Assembly: GCA_044352985.1 (NCBI GenBank)
Contig: JBILCU010000004.1
Coordinates: 62,001 to 126,000 of the forward strand
DNA from: JADJDM01 sp044352985
GTDB lineage: Bacteria; Bacteroidota; Bacteroidia; B-17B0; Aurantibacillaceae
DNA: 64,000 nucleotides
Direction of reading: 5' to 3'
How positions within the stretch are numbered: the first letter of the stretch is position 1; each line of letters opens with the position of its first letter. The notes under the pieces are model-generated. The model was not told the DNA's origin. It worked only from the letters and a program-made list of their open reading frames with translations, and did not search any database. Made by a program: the position numbers and the translations under genes. Below are positions 53,192 through 62,697 of the stretch, one piece after another.

Positions 53192-54489
53192 TGAGTTCTA
53201 AAAATATATCAAAAAAAATGGGAATTGGATTTATCATCTTGATGCTCTTCTTCCCTTTAATTCAAGAGCAATTTAAATTGTTTGAAATAAAACCATTAGA
53301 AGGTTTTTTTGAGCAAACACCCGATCCTGATTTTTCAACTATTTCCTGGTTTGATGGAAGTTATCAATCAAATAAAGAAAAAAACATTAATCAAAACTTT
53401 GGATTAAGAAATTTTCTAATTCGATTGAATAACCAACTCGATTTTTGGTTGTTTGATAAAATACATTCTGAAAAAGTTGTTTTGGGTAAAGATGGAATGT
53501 TGTATGAAGATTATTATATTATTTCTTATTTGGGAGAGAATTATTTAGGGGAAAACAAGATTAACGAAATCACCAATAAACTAATAAGATTACAACAATA
53601 TTTAGAGCAAAAAAATAAAACATTACTTATAGTATTAGCTCCAGGGAAAGCTACTTTTTTTCCTGATCAATTCCCTAAAAAATTTGACAGAGAAAAAAAA
53701 CGAAACAATTACGAAGAATTTGCTGCTCAAATGCAATCTAAAGGAATAAACACAATTGACTTTAATAGCTGGTTTAAATCAAAAAAAGGAAAAACACCAT
53801 TCCCGCTTTATACCGAATTAGGTATTCACTGGACATTATATGGCTCCTCGCTAGCTTTTGATTCAATTTCCAAATGGGTTGAGAAAAAAAGAAATATTGA
53901 TATTCCAGATTATTTTATTGAAAACTATGAATGCCCTAATGATTTAAGATCTCCTGATGATGACATATACAGGGCAATTAATTTATTATCTAAAATGAAA
54001 CATCAAAAAGCTGCGTATCCAGTTTTTAAAACACATACTGATTCCAGTAAAACTCAACCAACATTACTAACAATAGGAGATAGTTATTGGTGGAACATTT
54101 ACAAGTCATCTGTTTATGAAACCGTTTTTAATAAAGGACGTTTCTGGTACTATAATAAGGAAGCATTTCCCGAATCATTTACAAAACAAACATTTGTTGA
54201 AACACTTGATTTTAAAAAAGTAATCGAAGAAACAGATGTTATTACACTTTGCTTTACTGAATCAACTTTAATAACCATAGGAAACGGATTTATAGAAAAA
54301 GCTTATGATACTTTTTGTAAAACAGTACTAACTGAGGAAGAAAAGAAAATCAGTATCAAAAATATGATGAATTTTATAAGAAGTGATAAAAAATGGATGG
54401 AAGGGATAAAATCAAGGTCTTTAAAAGAAAAATTACCTGTTGATTCTATAATTTTTTATGACGCAAGGTGGCAGGTAGAACATAATTAG
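53191..54489 (+). CDS. AlgJ/AlgX-like SGNH O-acetyltransferase
   Basis: 432 residues with an N-terminal signal anchor (about 8-24). The SGNH-like domain shows the nucleophile block TIGDSYWWN and a His block LGIHWTLYGS. AlgX and AlgJ carry Asp two residues before that His; here the position is Gly, although I recall Bacteroidota relatives with GIHW as well. It should acetylate a polysaccharide in the periplasm with acetyl delivered by the MBOAT protein. Coupled to both neighbours (1-bp overlap before, 20-bp gap after). Confidence 0.83.
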   Translation: MSSKNISKKMGIGFIILMLFFPLIQEQFKLFEIKPLEGFFEQTPDPDFSTISWFDGSYQSNKEKNINQNFGLRNFLIRLNNQLDFWLFDKIHSEKVVLGKDGMLYEDYYIISYLGENYLGENKINEITNKLIRLQQYLEQKNKTLLIVLAPGKATFFPDQFPKKFDREKKRNNYEEFAAQMQSKGINTIDFNSWFKSKKGKTPFPLYTELGIHWTLYGSSLAFDSISKWVEKKRNIDIPDYFIENYECPNDLRSPDDDIYRAINLLSKMKHQKAAYPVFKTHTDSSKTQPTLLTIGDSYWWNIYKSSVYETVFNKGRFWYYNKEAFPESFTKQTFVETLDFKKVIEETDVITLCFTESTLITIGNGFIEKAYDTFCKTVLTEEEKKISIKNMMNFIRSDKKWMEGIKSRSLKEKLPVDSIIFYDARWQVEHN

Positions 54490-54509
54490 AAAAATAAAAT
54501 CCTAAATTC

Positions 54510-56579
54510 GTGCTCTTGTTTTTAAAGTTGAACGCATTAGTTAAAATATCTCGATTAAAGTTTCTGTGCTACACAGCTTTATTGATATTTAATTTATTTT
54601 TTATTTCATGCAATAAAAATTCTTCTTCATTTGAAATTACTTCGTTCAATGCTTTGAGTAATGAGGAATTTAAAACACAAAGTGATACACTAATAATTGA
54701 AGCAGATCTCAGTGATGCACCTTTAAAAGGAGTAAGGATTCCTTCAATAGCTCAATGTAAAGGCGGGAAATTTCGTTTTGACTTTACCGTTAAACAAAAT
54801 TCGAAAAAAGAAAAGTTATTTTATAAACTTTATTTTCAAAACTCAAGCTATAAGTTTGATGAGAAACATGAATACAGCGGAGAGAATTTTTATGGTAGTT
54901 GGATTGAAAGCAATGAGTCTTTCAAGTTGATTCCAGATTTTGAAAACGAGATAACTATTACCGATAGTTTGGTAATACTTGGCAATCCAAGAAATGAACA
55001 AAGCTATTTCGGTAAAGATCCACTTGCTGATGTTATTGATGAGGACGTCTTGAAAAATACCATTTCTTATATTAAAGATGATAAAATATGGTTTCCGCAA
55101 ATTGTAGAAAAAGCAAAAAAAGAAAAACGTTCAGTTGACGAGCAAATCAATTTGGATGCAGTTTGGGCAATCAGGCAATCTGTAAATAATCAACAACTCA
55201 TTAATAACCGTCAACGAAGAAATCCGCGCATGGGTAATTATGAATTTATGCTAGTTGTTATATCCGAATCACAACTTAATCAATTGCCTTATCATCAAAA
55301 ATACCTTGATCGTCCTGATATTGAAGGGAAATTTGTAAATCCGTTTTCTTACTTTACGTATGGAAAAGGAAAAAAAATGGATGATGTTGAAGTTAAATTA
55401 GCAGATAGGAAGCTTAAAGTTAAAGCAAAATTCGATTTAGGATCAGGAATTTACGTTGACCAAAAAGCCATTCAGAATACCAACGATACTTTTTTTACAT
55501 CAACATGTGGCAATGCAACTCGACTTTATAAACAAGCTCATTTTCAACAGTACTTTCATTATATTAATAAAGATTATCCGCTTAAAAATGTTCCAATTAC
55601 TGATGATGTTATGGATAACTCATTTACACGTGAGAAATACCATCAGATAGAATCCAGTTATGAAAAATCAGATAAATTAATTAACACATACGTAAACAGC
55701 TCCGATTGTCCATGCAAAACAGTAAAATCGGATACTGCATCAAAAACAATCACATTAATTAATCCGGGTAATGAAGTAGGTAAGACTTTAAAGAAAGAGC
55801 ATGTTGGTGTGCATGGCAGAATTGGTTTTGTGTATGGCAAATGGAGAGCAAAAATTAAATTTCCTGAGCTTATCAATAAACAAAATGTATGGAATGGAAT
55901 TACCAATGCTTTTTGGTTACTTGCTCAAGAAACAGGCATGCAATGGAACGAAAGAAGAGAATGCAGACACCCAATTGCCTATATTCCTAAACCTATGCCT
56001 GATGAAGCTGCATCCTTATGGAAAACCAAAAAAAGAGATGCCTATTCTGAAATCGATTTTGAAATTTTGAAAGAATCGCAATACTGGCCGATGACTTCTT
56101 ATCCTGGTAAAAAAGAAGGTCCGACTGAAAATACCGAGTTGCTTGATGACATAACTGTTACCTGTACCAACTGGGATTTGGCCTGCCACGAACCAAAGAA
56201 GTTTGATATTGGTGCTCAAAAAAATAGTATTGATGAAATGGAATTTATTCATCACAGATGGGATCAGTGGTACAAAGCATTAACAACAAAAGTTCCGGCA
56301 AAAAACAAAGAAGTATTTGGTGGAGAATATTATTATTTTGAAATTGAATGGTTGCCCACCAAGTTAATTTGGAGAATTGGTCCAAGTCCTGATCAATTAA
56401 GAGTAATTTGTATCATGGATGAAACTGTTTCAGCAATACCAAACAATCAAATGATACCAATTGTTACACAAGAATGGCATAGCCAGGAATGGTGGCCAAC
56501 TGCACCTTTTAAACAAAATTATATTCCATTCCCTAAAAAAGATATTGTAGGTAAAATCATGGAAATTGTTGTTGAATGA
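54510..56579 (+). CDS. Lipoprotein with GH16-like domain
   Basis: 689 residues; GTG start with a lipoprotein signal (LLIFNLFFISC-N). The N-terminal ~370 residues are unrecognised. The C-terminal ~260 residues look like glycoside hydrolase family 16: VYGKWRAKIKFP, NGITNAFWLL and the catalytic E514-I-D-F-E518, with HHRWDQWYKAL and YYFEIEWLPTKLIWRI strands after. GH16 enzymes cleave or transfer beta-1,3/1,4 glucans and galactans. It may trim or remodel the cluster's polysaccharide in the envelope. The stop overlaps the next start by 4 bp (ATGA). Confidence 0.78.
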   Translation: MLLFLKLNALVKISRLKFLCYTALLIFNLFFISCNKNSSSFEITSFNALSNEEFKTQSDTLIIEADLSDAPLKGVRIPSIAQCKGGKFRFDFTVKQNSKKEKLFYKLYFQNSSYKFDEKHEYSGENFYGSWIESNESFKLIPDFENEITITDSLVILGNPRNEQSYFGKDPLADVIDEDVLKNTISYIKDDKIWFPQIVEKAKKEKRSVDEQINLDAVWAIRQSVNNQQLINNRQRRNPRMGNYEFMLVVISESQLNQLPYHQKYLDRPDIEGKFVNPFSYFTYGKGKKMDDVEVKLADRKLKVKAKFDLGSGIYVDQKAIQNTNDTFFTSTCGNATRLYKQAHFQQYFHYINKDYPLKNVPITDDVMDNSFTREKYHQIESSYEKSDKLINTYVNSSDCPCKTVKSDTASKTITLINPGNEVGKTLKKEHVGVHGRIGFVYGKWRAKIKFPELINKQNVWNGITNAFWLLAQETGMQWNERRECRHPIAYIPKPMPDEAASLWKTKKRDAYSEIDFEILKESQYWPMTSYPGKKEGPTENTELLDDITVTCTNWDLACHEPKKFDIGAQKNSIDEMEFIHHRWDQWYKALTTKVPAKNKEVFGGEYYYFEIEWLPTKLIWRIGPSPDQLRVICIMDETVSAIPNNQMIPIVTQEWHSQEWWPTAPFKQNYIPFPKKDIVGKIMEIVVE

Positions 56580-58171
56580 GTAAATTAAAAAAAATAGCGA
56601 AAGAAAAGTATTTGTTTTTACTGCTAATAGTATTAAATGCACTTCCGTTATTTGTTGCGCCTGCATTTATAACTTTGGATGGTGGCGCGCATGCTTACAA
56701 CGCAAATGTGATTAAAGAATTGATTTTTAATTCAGAAAGTGTTTATCATAACTATTATGAATTTAATCCCGAGCCTGTTCCAAACTGGATTACACATATT
56801 CTATTGGTTGCCTTTCACTTTGTATTACCTTATGCTCTAGCAGAAAAATTGCTTGTGTTTTTGTTTTTTGTATTAACACCTTACTTTTTTAGAAAAACTA
56901 TTCTACTTCTCAATCCAGATAATAAGGCAATGAGCTATACAATTCTGCCTTTTTTGCATTTCTTAATGTTGTATTTAGGATTCTTTAATTTTACCTATGG
57001 TATTCTTTTTTGTTTTGTAGGTATTTATTATTTCACACTTCATCAACAACAATTAAATGTGAAATCTTGGGCTATATTGTTCTTTATTTTTGCACTCACT
57101 TATTTCTCACATATTTTTCCCTTTATTATTTTGCTGATGTATTGCATGAGCGCATTGTTTTTCTCATATTTAAAAGAAGATGGAGTTTCTTTAAAGTTAT
57201 TATTCAGTAAACTAATTAAAGGCATGTTGCCTAAATTGATTTTAATGGTTGTGTTGGTTTCTCCATTTTTATATTTATTGAACAATTATTTTGCAGCTCG
57301 TCCAACTTTTAATCGTGAAATTTTTATTGAGAAAATTGATTTACTCAGAATGATTTATCGCTTAAAACCTTTACAAGTTTATAGTGATGATGAGTTAAGG
57401 TATACAAAACTAATGACAATATGGATTGGAATTTTTGGCTTAGTTACCATCTTTTTTTTAATAAAAAACTACTTCCAAAAAAAACAATCGTTTATAAAAG
57501 ATATAATCAACCATAATTTTATTTTTCTATCAATCGTATTAGCTGTTTTATTGTATGTAACACCAGACGATGATGGATATGGCGGCTTTATTTCCATACG
57601 CATTACCTTATTTATATGGTATTTTATTGTTTTTTGGATGGCAGTTCAGCATACAAATTTAAAGTTACAAAGGATATTTGTTGCAGGATTAATTTTATTA
57701 CAAATTCCATTATTAATGAAACGGGTTAATGGTATTCAATGGACATATAGTGGTTTTACAAAAGTTAAAGACATGGCAAATTATATTGAGCCCGGATCTA
57801 AAGTTGTTCAGTTGGATTTCGACGATGCAAATTGGTTAGGTCACCACCTTTCAAACTATATTGCAACAGATAAACCGATTATTGTTTTAGATAATTACGA
57901 AGCAACAAAAAAATATTTCCCTTTAATATGGAAAGATGATTTTATTCCAAATCTAAAAATTGCTTCAGTAAACATGTTCGAAACCTGTAATTATTGGAAA
58001 AGTAATCCTTATAACCCTGAAACCGATAAGGTAGATTATGTTTTGTTACTTGGTGAACGACCAAACGAAGAATGTTATGAAAAAACTAAACTATTGATTG
58101 CCCAAAATTGCATTCCGGTTATCAGTTGTAAAAATGTTAGTTTATATAAAGTAAAATCGGGTAATCCTTAA
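56576..58171 (+). CDS. Polytopic membrane protein, GT-C-like
   Basis: 531 residues with about eleven transmembrane helices and a soluble C-terminal part (about 385-531). The first external loop has ITLDGGAHAYNANVIK, with an Asp in the place where GT-C glycosyltransferases keep their catalytic acid. GT-C enzymes use polyprenyl-linked sugars. Assignment is by topology; I do not recognise the family. It is the last gene of the cluster and its stop overlaps that of the convergent GT4 gene by 4 bp. Confidence 0.72.
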   Translation: MSKLKKIAKEKYLFLLLIVLNALPLFVAPAFITLDGGAHAYNANVIKELIFNSESVYHNYYEFNPEPVPNWITHILLVAFHFVLPYALAEKLLVFLFFVLTPYFFRKTILLLNPDNKAMSYTILPFLHFLMLYLGFFNFTYGILFCFVGIYYFTLHQQQLNVKSWAILFFIFALTYFSHIFPFIILLMYCMSALFFSYLKEDGVSLKLLFSKLIKGMLPKLILMVVLVSPFLYLLNNYFAARPTFNREIFIEKIDLLRMIYRLKPLQVYSDDELRYTKLMTIWIGIFGLVTIFFLIKNYFQKKQSFIKDIINHNFIFLSIVLAVLLYVTPDDDGYGGFISIRITLFIWYFIVFWMAVQHTNLKLQRIFVAGLILLQIPLLMKRVNGIQWTYSGFTKVKDMANYIEPGSKVVQLDFDDANWLGHHLSNYIATDKPIIVLDNYEATKKYFPLIWKDDFIPNLKIASVNMFETCNYWKSNPYNPETDKVDYVLLLGERPNEECYEKTKLLIAQNCIPVISCKNVSLYKVKSGNP

Positions 58172-59301
58172 CCAGCTGATTGTTTAATTACTTCAATTAA
58201 ATGTTGCTTTTCAATTTGCCAGCAATTTTCTTTTTTTGCTAATTGTGTATTCCTTTTCCAGATTGAGTAGTCAATTGAAGATAAAAGTTCATTAATTTTA
58301 GTTGCAATATGTTTGGGTTGATGATTGTCGATAAAATCGCCAATTTGATACTTATTAATTAATACTTCCAACTCCGGCAATCTGCTTGATAAAATTGGAA
58401 TTCCTGCATTAATAAAATCAAATACTTTATTAGGTAAACTGTAACGGTAATTAAGATTAGTGTCTTTATCAAGGGTTAATCCTAAATCGGCACAAGCGGT
58501 ATAATGAACCAATATATCAGCCGGAATTTTATCAATAAAAACAACTTTATCTTGAAGTTGTTTTTCTATGCACATTTGTTTTAGTTGCCCAATAACATCT
58601 CCACTACCAATAATGTATAAAACAATTTGAGTTAAATATTGCATGGCTTCAACAACTTCTTCTGCACCTCGATCAATGTTAATACCCGCACCTTGTATAA
58701 GAATCATTTTTTTGTTTTCCGGTATGCCAAGTTCTGTCCTTGATTTTAACTGATCGACAGTTGAAAAATCTCCGATATTCCTAACCACATTAAATTGAAT
58801 AGTGTATTTTTCCATAAACCATTTTGCAATACTATTATTTACAGTGATACAATACTTCAATTTGGGAACTATACTTTTTTCTAGGGTAAGCCAGATTTTC
58901 TTTTTAAAGGGTGTAGCTAAAAGTTCAGGAACTTCACAAAAAATCTCGTGGCTGTCATAAATTAATGTTGATTTTTTTAGGTTCGACGTAAGGAAATTTG
59001 GAAATAAGGTATCTAAATCATTTGCATAAAGTAAATTTGTTTTATTTCTCAATAGAATAAAACTTAAACGAATCTGAAATTCCAGATAAAAACAAACTCC
59101 TTTCTCAAAAAAAAGATGCATTCGTTTTGTTTTATATATGCGATCAGGTAATACTTTTGAATTCTTTTTTTTTCTACCAACTAATAAAACATCATATCCC
59201 AACTCATACAACACCATGCAGGTTCGATGAACACGTTGGTCAGTTACCAAATCGTTTATAACTGAAACGATTGCTCTTTTATGTTTTTTACTAGTTGTCA
59301 A
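58168..59301 (-). CDS. Glycosyltransferase family 4
   Basis: 377 residues with two Rossmann domains (GT-B). N-terminal VINDLVTDQRVHRTCMVLYELGYDVLLVGRK; C-terminal LIQGAGINIDRGAEEVVEAMQYL, YIIGSGDVIGQLKQM and YSLPNKVFDFINAGIPILSSRLPELE, the nucleotide-sugar binding segment with the E of the EX7E motif. It uses a nucleotide sugar to extend a surface glycan at the cytoplasmic face. Convergent with the polysaccharide cluster, probably related to it. Confidence 0.88.
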   Translation of the reverse strand: MTTSKKHKRAIVSVINDLVTDQRVHRTCMVLYELGYDVLLVGRKKKNSKVLPDRIYKTKRMHLFFEKGVCFYLEFQIRLSFILLRNKTNLLYANDLDTLFPNFLTSNLKKSTLIYDSHEIFCEVPELLATPFKKKIWLTLEKSIVPKLKYCITVNNSIAKWFMEKYTIQFNVVRNIGDFSTVDQLKSRTELGIPENKKMILIQGAGINIDRGAEEVVEAMQYLTQIVLYIIGSGDVIGQLKQMCIEKQLQDKVVFIDKIPADILVHYTACADLGLTLDKDTNLNYRYSLPNKVFDFINAGIPILSSRLPELEVLINKYQIGDFIDNHQPKHIATKINELLSSIDYSIWKRNTQLAKKENCWQIEKQHLIEVIKQSAG

Positions 59302-59354
59302 TTAAATTGTGAATAGATTACTAAAATAATGGTTTTATTAAAACGATGCCGACC

Positions 59355-59362
59355 TAAATTTG
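59355..59362 (+). promoter_or_regulatory. Candidate -7 promoter box of murB
   Basis: TAAATTTG matches TAnnTTTG and ends 4 bp before the murB ATG at 59367, predicting a leaderless message. Confidence 0.5.
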
Positions 59363-59366
59363 TTAT

Positions 59367-60383
59367 ATGAACATTCAGGAAAATTTTTCATTACAGGCAC
59401 ATAATACATTTCATATAAATTGTAGTGCACGTTATTTTTCAGAGATAAACAATATCAATGATTTAAAAGAATTGATGGAACATTCGATTTATAAAAAGGA
59501 ACCACGACTAATTTTAGGAGGAGGAAGTAATGTTCTTTTCACGAAAGATCAGCCTTTTTTAGTGATGAAAAATAATTTAAAAGGAAAAGAGCTAATTGCA
59601 GAAGATGAAAAAAATTGCTACGTTAAAATAGCAGCTGGGGAAGTTTGGCACGAGAGCGTAATATGGTGCATTCAAAATAACTATGCCGGTTTAGAAAATT
59701 TATCTTTAATTCCGGGTAGAGTAGGGGCAAGTCCTATGCAAAATATAGGTGCTTATGGTGTAGAAATAAAAGATGTTTTTGAAAGTTTAGAAGCCATCAA
59801 TTTAGAAGATGGCAGCAGTAGAACGTTTACTTTAAACGAATGTGAATTTGGTTACAGAGAAAGTGTGTTTAAGCGAAAACTAAAAAATAAATATTTTATA
59901 AGCTCGGTAACTTTTAAATTATCTAAAAAGCCCAATTTTAATACATCTTACGGTGCTATTGAGAAAGAATTGCAAGCGATGGGAGTTAAAGATTTAAGTA
60001 TTAAAGCCGTTAGTGATGCAGTAATTAGAATAAGAAGCAGTAAGTTGCCTGATCCAAATCAATTAGGTAATGCAGGTAGTTTTTTTAAAAATCCTGAAAT
60101 ACCTGCATCATTTGTTAATGAGTTAAAACAACATTACCCTGAACTGGTAGTTTATGAGTTAGCAAATGGAAATTATAAAGTTGCTGCAGGTTGGTTAATT
60201 GAGCATTGTGGCTGGAAAGGAAAACGATTGGATGATGCAGGTGTGCATATTAATCAAGCTTTGGTTTTGGTTAATTATGGAAAGGCTAGTGGTAACGAAA
60301 TTTTTGATTTGTCTTCTTCCATCATTCAATCTGTAAAACAAAAGTTCAACATTGAATTAGAAAGAGAAGTAAATATTTATTAA
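59367..60383 (+). CDS. murB: UDP-N-acetylenolpyruvoylglucosamine reductase
   Basis: 338 residues, the longer type I MurB. It reduces UDP-GlcNAc-enolpyruvate to UDP-MurNAc with NADPH in peptidoglycan synthesis. FAD-binding PRLILGGGSNVLF and LIPGRVGASPMQNIGAYGVEI, and the catalytic segment GNAGSFFKNPEIP with the proton-donor Ser, are all present. The C-terminus is complete (INQALVLVNYGKASG ... FNIELEREVNIY). The formimidoylglutamase gene starts 13 bp downstream, so they share a transcript. Confidence 0.96.
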   Translation: MNIQENFSLQAHNTFHINCSARYFSEINNINDLKELMEHSIYKKEPRLILGGGSNVLFTKDQPFLVMKNNLKGKELIAEDEKNCYVKIAAGEVWHESVIWCIQNNYAGLENLSLIPGRVGASPMQNIGAYGVEIKDVFESLEAINLEDGSSRTFTLNECEFGYRESVFKRKLKNKYFISSVTFKLSKKPNFNTSYGAIEKELQAMGVKDLSIKAVSDAVIRIRSSKLPDPNQLGNAGSFFKNPEIPASFVNELKQHYPELVVYELANGNYKVAAGWLIEHCGWKGKRLDDAGVHINQALVLVNYGKASGNEIFDLSSSIIQSVKQKFNIELEREVNIY

Positions 60384-60396
60384 GAATAATTTAATC

Positions 60397-61434
60397 ATGC
60401 CATCATCAATACCTTCTCTTAAACTATACACCAAAAAAGACATTCAAACTATTACTCGTATTCGTAACCTGGAAACCAAAATTGGGGAGAAGGTGGATAC
60501 GATAATTAATTTTCCTGAGGATTTATATAAAAGTAAATCTAAATTTGTTCTGATTGGTTTGCCTGAAGATATTGGAGTAAAAGCTAATTATGGAAGAGGC
60601 GGCGCTCACACTGCCTGGAAACCTGCTCTTGAAAATATATTGAATATTCAAAGTAATCATTTCTTTACCGGCGAATCAGTTTTAGTTCTTGGACATATTG
60701 ATTTTGAAGGGTTGATGCAGCAATCTTTACACTTGCATAGCAAGTCTGAAAAAGATTTAAAGCATTTGAGAGAAATGGTTGGGAAAATTGATGAAATTGT
60801 TTTTGAAGTGGTAAAGGAAATTATTGCTGCAGGAAAAATACCAATTGTTATTGGTGGCGGCCATAATAATTCTTATCCTTTAATAAAAGCTGCGGCATCC
60901 AATTCTATTGATGAAAAAATAAATGTACTGAATTGCGATCCGCATACGGATTTTAGATCACAAGAAGGAAGGCACAGCGGAAATGGTTTCAGTTATGCTT
61001 TTGATGAAGGTTTTTTATTCAAGTATTCTGTTTTTGGTATTCATGAATCGTACAATACACAAGAAGTTTTAAATCGGTTTCATTCTAATAAACAACAATT
61101 GCATTATACAACCTTTGAAGATATATTTGTTACACAAACTGTTTCGTTTGAAGATTCCCTTAAAGCAAGTATTGATTTTTGTAAAACAAACCCTTGTGGG
61201 TTAGAAATTGATTTAGATGCAATTACAAACGTACCAACAAGTGCAAAAACATCAAGTGGCTTATCACCCGTACAGGCAAGACAATTTGTTTATCAGTCGG
61301 CTAAGCAATTAAAACCACTTTATTTTCATATCGCTGAAGGCGCACCTATTTTGGCTCATATAAAAGCTGATAATAAAACTGGAAAATTAATTGCTTATCT
61401 GGTTGCTGATTTTATAAAAGCTTTCGAGTTCTAA
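60397..61434 (+). CDS. hutG: Formimidoylglutamase (arginase/agmatinase family)
   Basis: 345 residues. Binuclear manganese ligands are visible in GGGHNNSYPL, NCDPHTDFR and EIDLDAITNV. Bacteroidota enzymes of this length are annotated as formimidoylglutamase, the last step of histidine breakdown to glutamate, but the family also contains arginase and agmatinase and no other hut gene is nearby, so specificity is uncertain. The stop overlaps the convergent regulator's stop by 4 bp. Confidence 0.8.
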   Translation: MPSSIPSLKLYTKKDIQTITRIRNLETKIGEKVDTIINFPEDLYKSKSKFVLIGLPEDIGVKANYGRGGAHTAWKPALENILNIQSNHFFTGESVLVLGHIDFEGLMQQSLHLHSKSEKDLKHLREMVGKIDEIVFEVVKEIIAAGKIPIVIGGGHNNSYPLIKAAASNSIDEKINVLNCDPHTDFRSQEGRHSGNGFSYAFDEGFLFKYSVFGIHESYNTQEVLNRFHSNKQQLHYTTFEDIFVTQTVSFEDSLKASIDFCKTNPCGLEIDLDAITNVPTSAKTSSGLSPVQARQFVYQSAKQLKPLYFHIAEGAPILAHIKADNKTGKLIAYLVADFIKAFEF

Positions 61435-62495
61435 TTTTTCAATTCTGCTAATTTTCTAAAATCCAATATTCTTACTTTTCCGTTTTGTAGTTCAATTAAA
61501 CGTTCGGTTCTTAAATCGGTTAAATTACGACTTACCGATTCCGGTGAAACTCCTGAAATAGCGGATAAATCATCTCTGCATACAGAAAAAGTAACACCAT
61601 TACCTAATTCGATATGGTATTTTTTAGCCAAATAAATTATTGCTTCAGCAACTCTTTTTCGAGCAGAATTATACGCTAATTTGATCAATTTGTCATTTGT
61701 TTCAGACAAGTCTGAAGTGATAAATCGAATAAATTTTGAATATAATTCATTATTAGAAATAAGTAATTGATAAAAATCTTGTTTTGCAATTGCAGCAACT
61801 TCGGCTTCCTCAATACTCACAGCTGTTTCTATATAACTATTAGTGTCAAGAAGTGAAGAATAACCGAAAAAATCTTTTTCTTTATATACTTGAGTGATGT
61901 ATTCTTTACCTTGCTCATTTGTTCTAAAGGTTTTTACTTTACCGGAAATTAAAAAGTACAAGTATTTTGCAGAATCTCCTTCAACAAATAAAATCTCTTT
62001 TTTACGTAATTTTTTTTGAACTATTTTATCGCTGATGGTATAAATGTTTTCTATTGCCGAATTATCGTTTAAGAAAAATTCTTCCAGTTGATACGAGTTA
62101 TTAATTAATAACCCTTTTGAGAGTTCCGACTTTTTTAATCGCGCACTTACTAAACTTAATAAATCATTTCCATTAAAAGGTTTGGTTAAATAATCGTCAG
62201 CACCTAAATCCATTCCTGCTCTAAAATCTTGTTTTTCTGTTTTAGCACTAACAAAAATAAAAGGGATGTTTTTTGTTCTTGGATTATTTGTAAGCGCTCT
62301 TAAAACACCAAAGCCATCTAATTCCGGCATCATAATATCGCATAAAATAATATCCGGAAAGTTTTTTAAAGCCATTTCCAAACCTTCTTTACCGTTTGAA
62401 GCAGTTTGAACCTGATAACTTGATAATTCAAGAATTTCTTGCATATTATCTCTTACCTCGTCATTGTCTTCAATAATCAAAATATTTCTGTTCAT
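61431..62495 (-). CDS. Receiver/cNMP-binding/Crp-type HTH fusion regulator
   Basis: 354 residues with three domains: a receiver (about 1-120) with acidic pocket E9/D10, phospho-acceptor D53 in ILCDIMMPELDG and YLTKPF lysine; a cyclic-nucleotide-binding fold (about 140-265) with LFVEGDSAKYLYFLISGKVKTF; and a Crp-type winged helix (about 270-350) with RDDLSAISGVSPESVSRNLTDL. It probably integrates a phosphorelay with a small ligand or redox signal at DNA. No histidine kinase is adjacent. A TATTTTTG box at 62528-62535 precedes it. Confidence 0.9.
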   Translation of the reverse strand: MNRNILIIEDNDEVRDNMQEILELSSYQVQTASNGKEGLEMALKNFPDIILCDIMMPELDGFGVLRALTNNPRTKNIPFIFVSAKTEKQDFRAGMDLGADDYLTKPFNGNDLLSLVSARLKKSELSKGLLINNSYQLEEFFLNDNSAIENIYTISDKIVQKKLRKKEILFVEGDSAKYLYFLISGKVKTFRTNEQGKEYITQVYKEKDFFGYSSLLDTNSYIETAVSIEEAEVAAIAKQDFYQLLISNNELYSKFIRFITSDLSETNDKLIKLAYNSARKRVAEAIIYLAKKYHIELGNGVTFSVCRDDLSAISGVSPESVSRNLTDLRTERLIELQNGKVRILDFRKLAELKN

Positions 62496-62527
62496 GGTTT
62501 AATAATTATGTTGTTAAAAATTTTTGA

Positions 62528-62535
62528 CAAAAATA
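62528..62535 (-). promoter_or_regulatory. Candidate -7 promoter box of the fusion regulator
   Basis: Minus-strand TATTTTTG, 32 bp upstream of the ATG at 62495. Confidence 0.5.
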
Positions 62536-62697
62536 CTTTACCCAAATAATTCAAGAAATGAGAAATAACATAGATTAATTAATTTATAATGTTTTATATC
62601 ACTTACAATTGTGTTTACTTATGTGTTAATTTTTTTTATTTTATTAATTTTCAAATGAATAATAATTAAATGTGCTTTTGTTATAGTCTAATAAATT

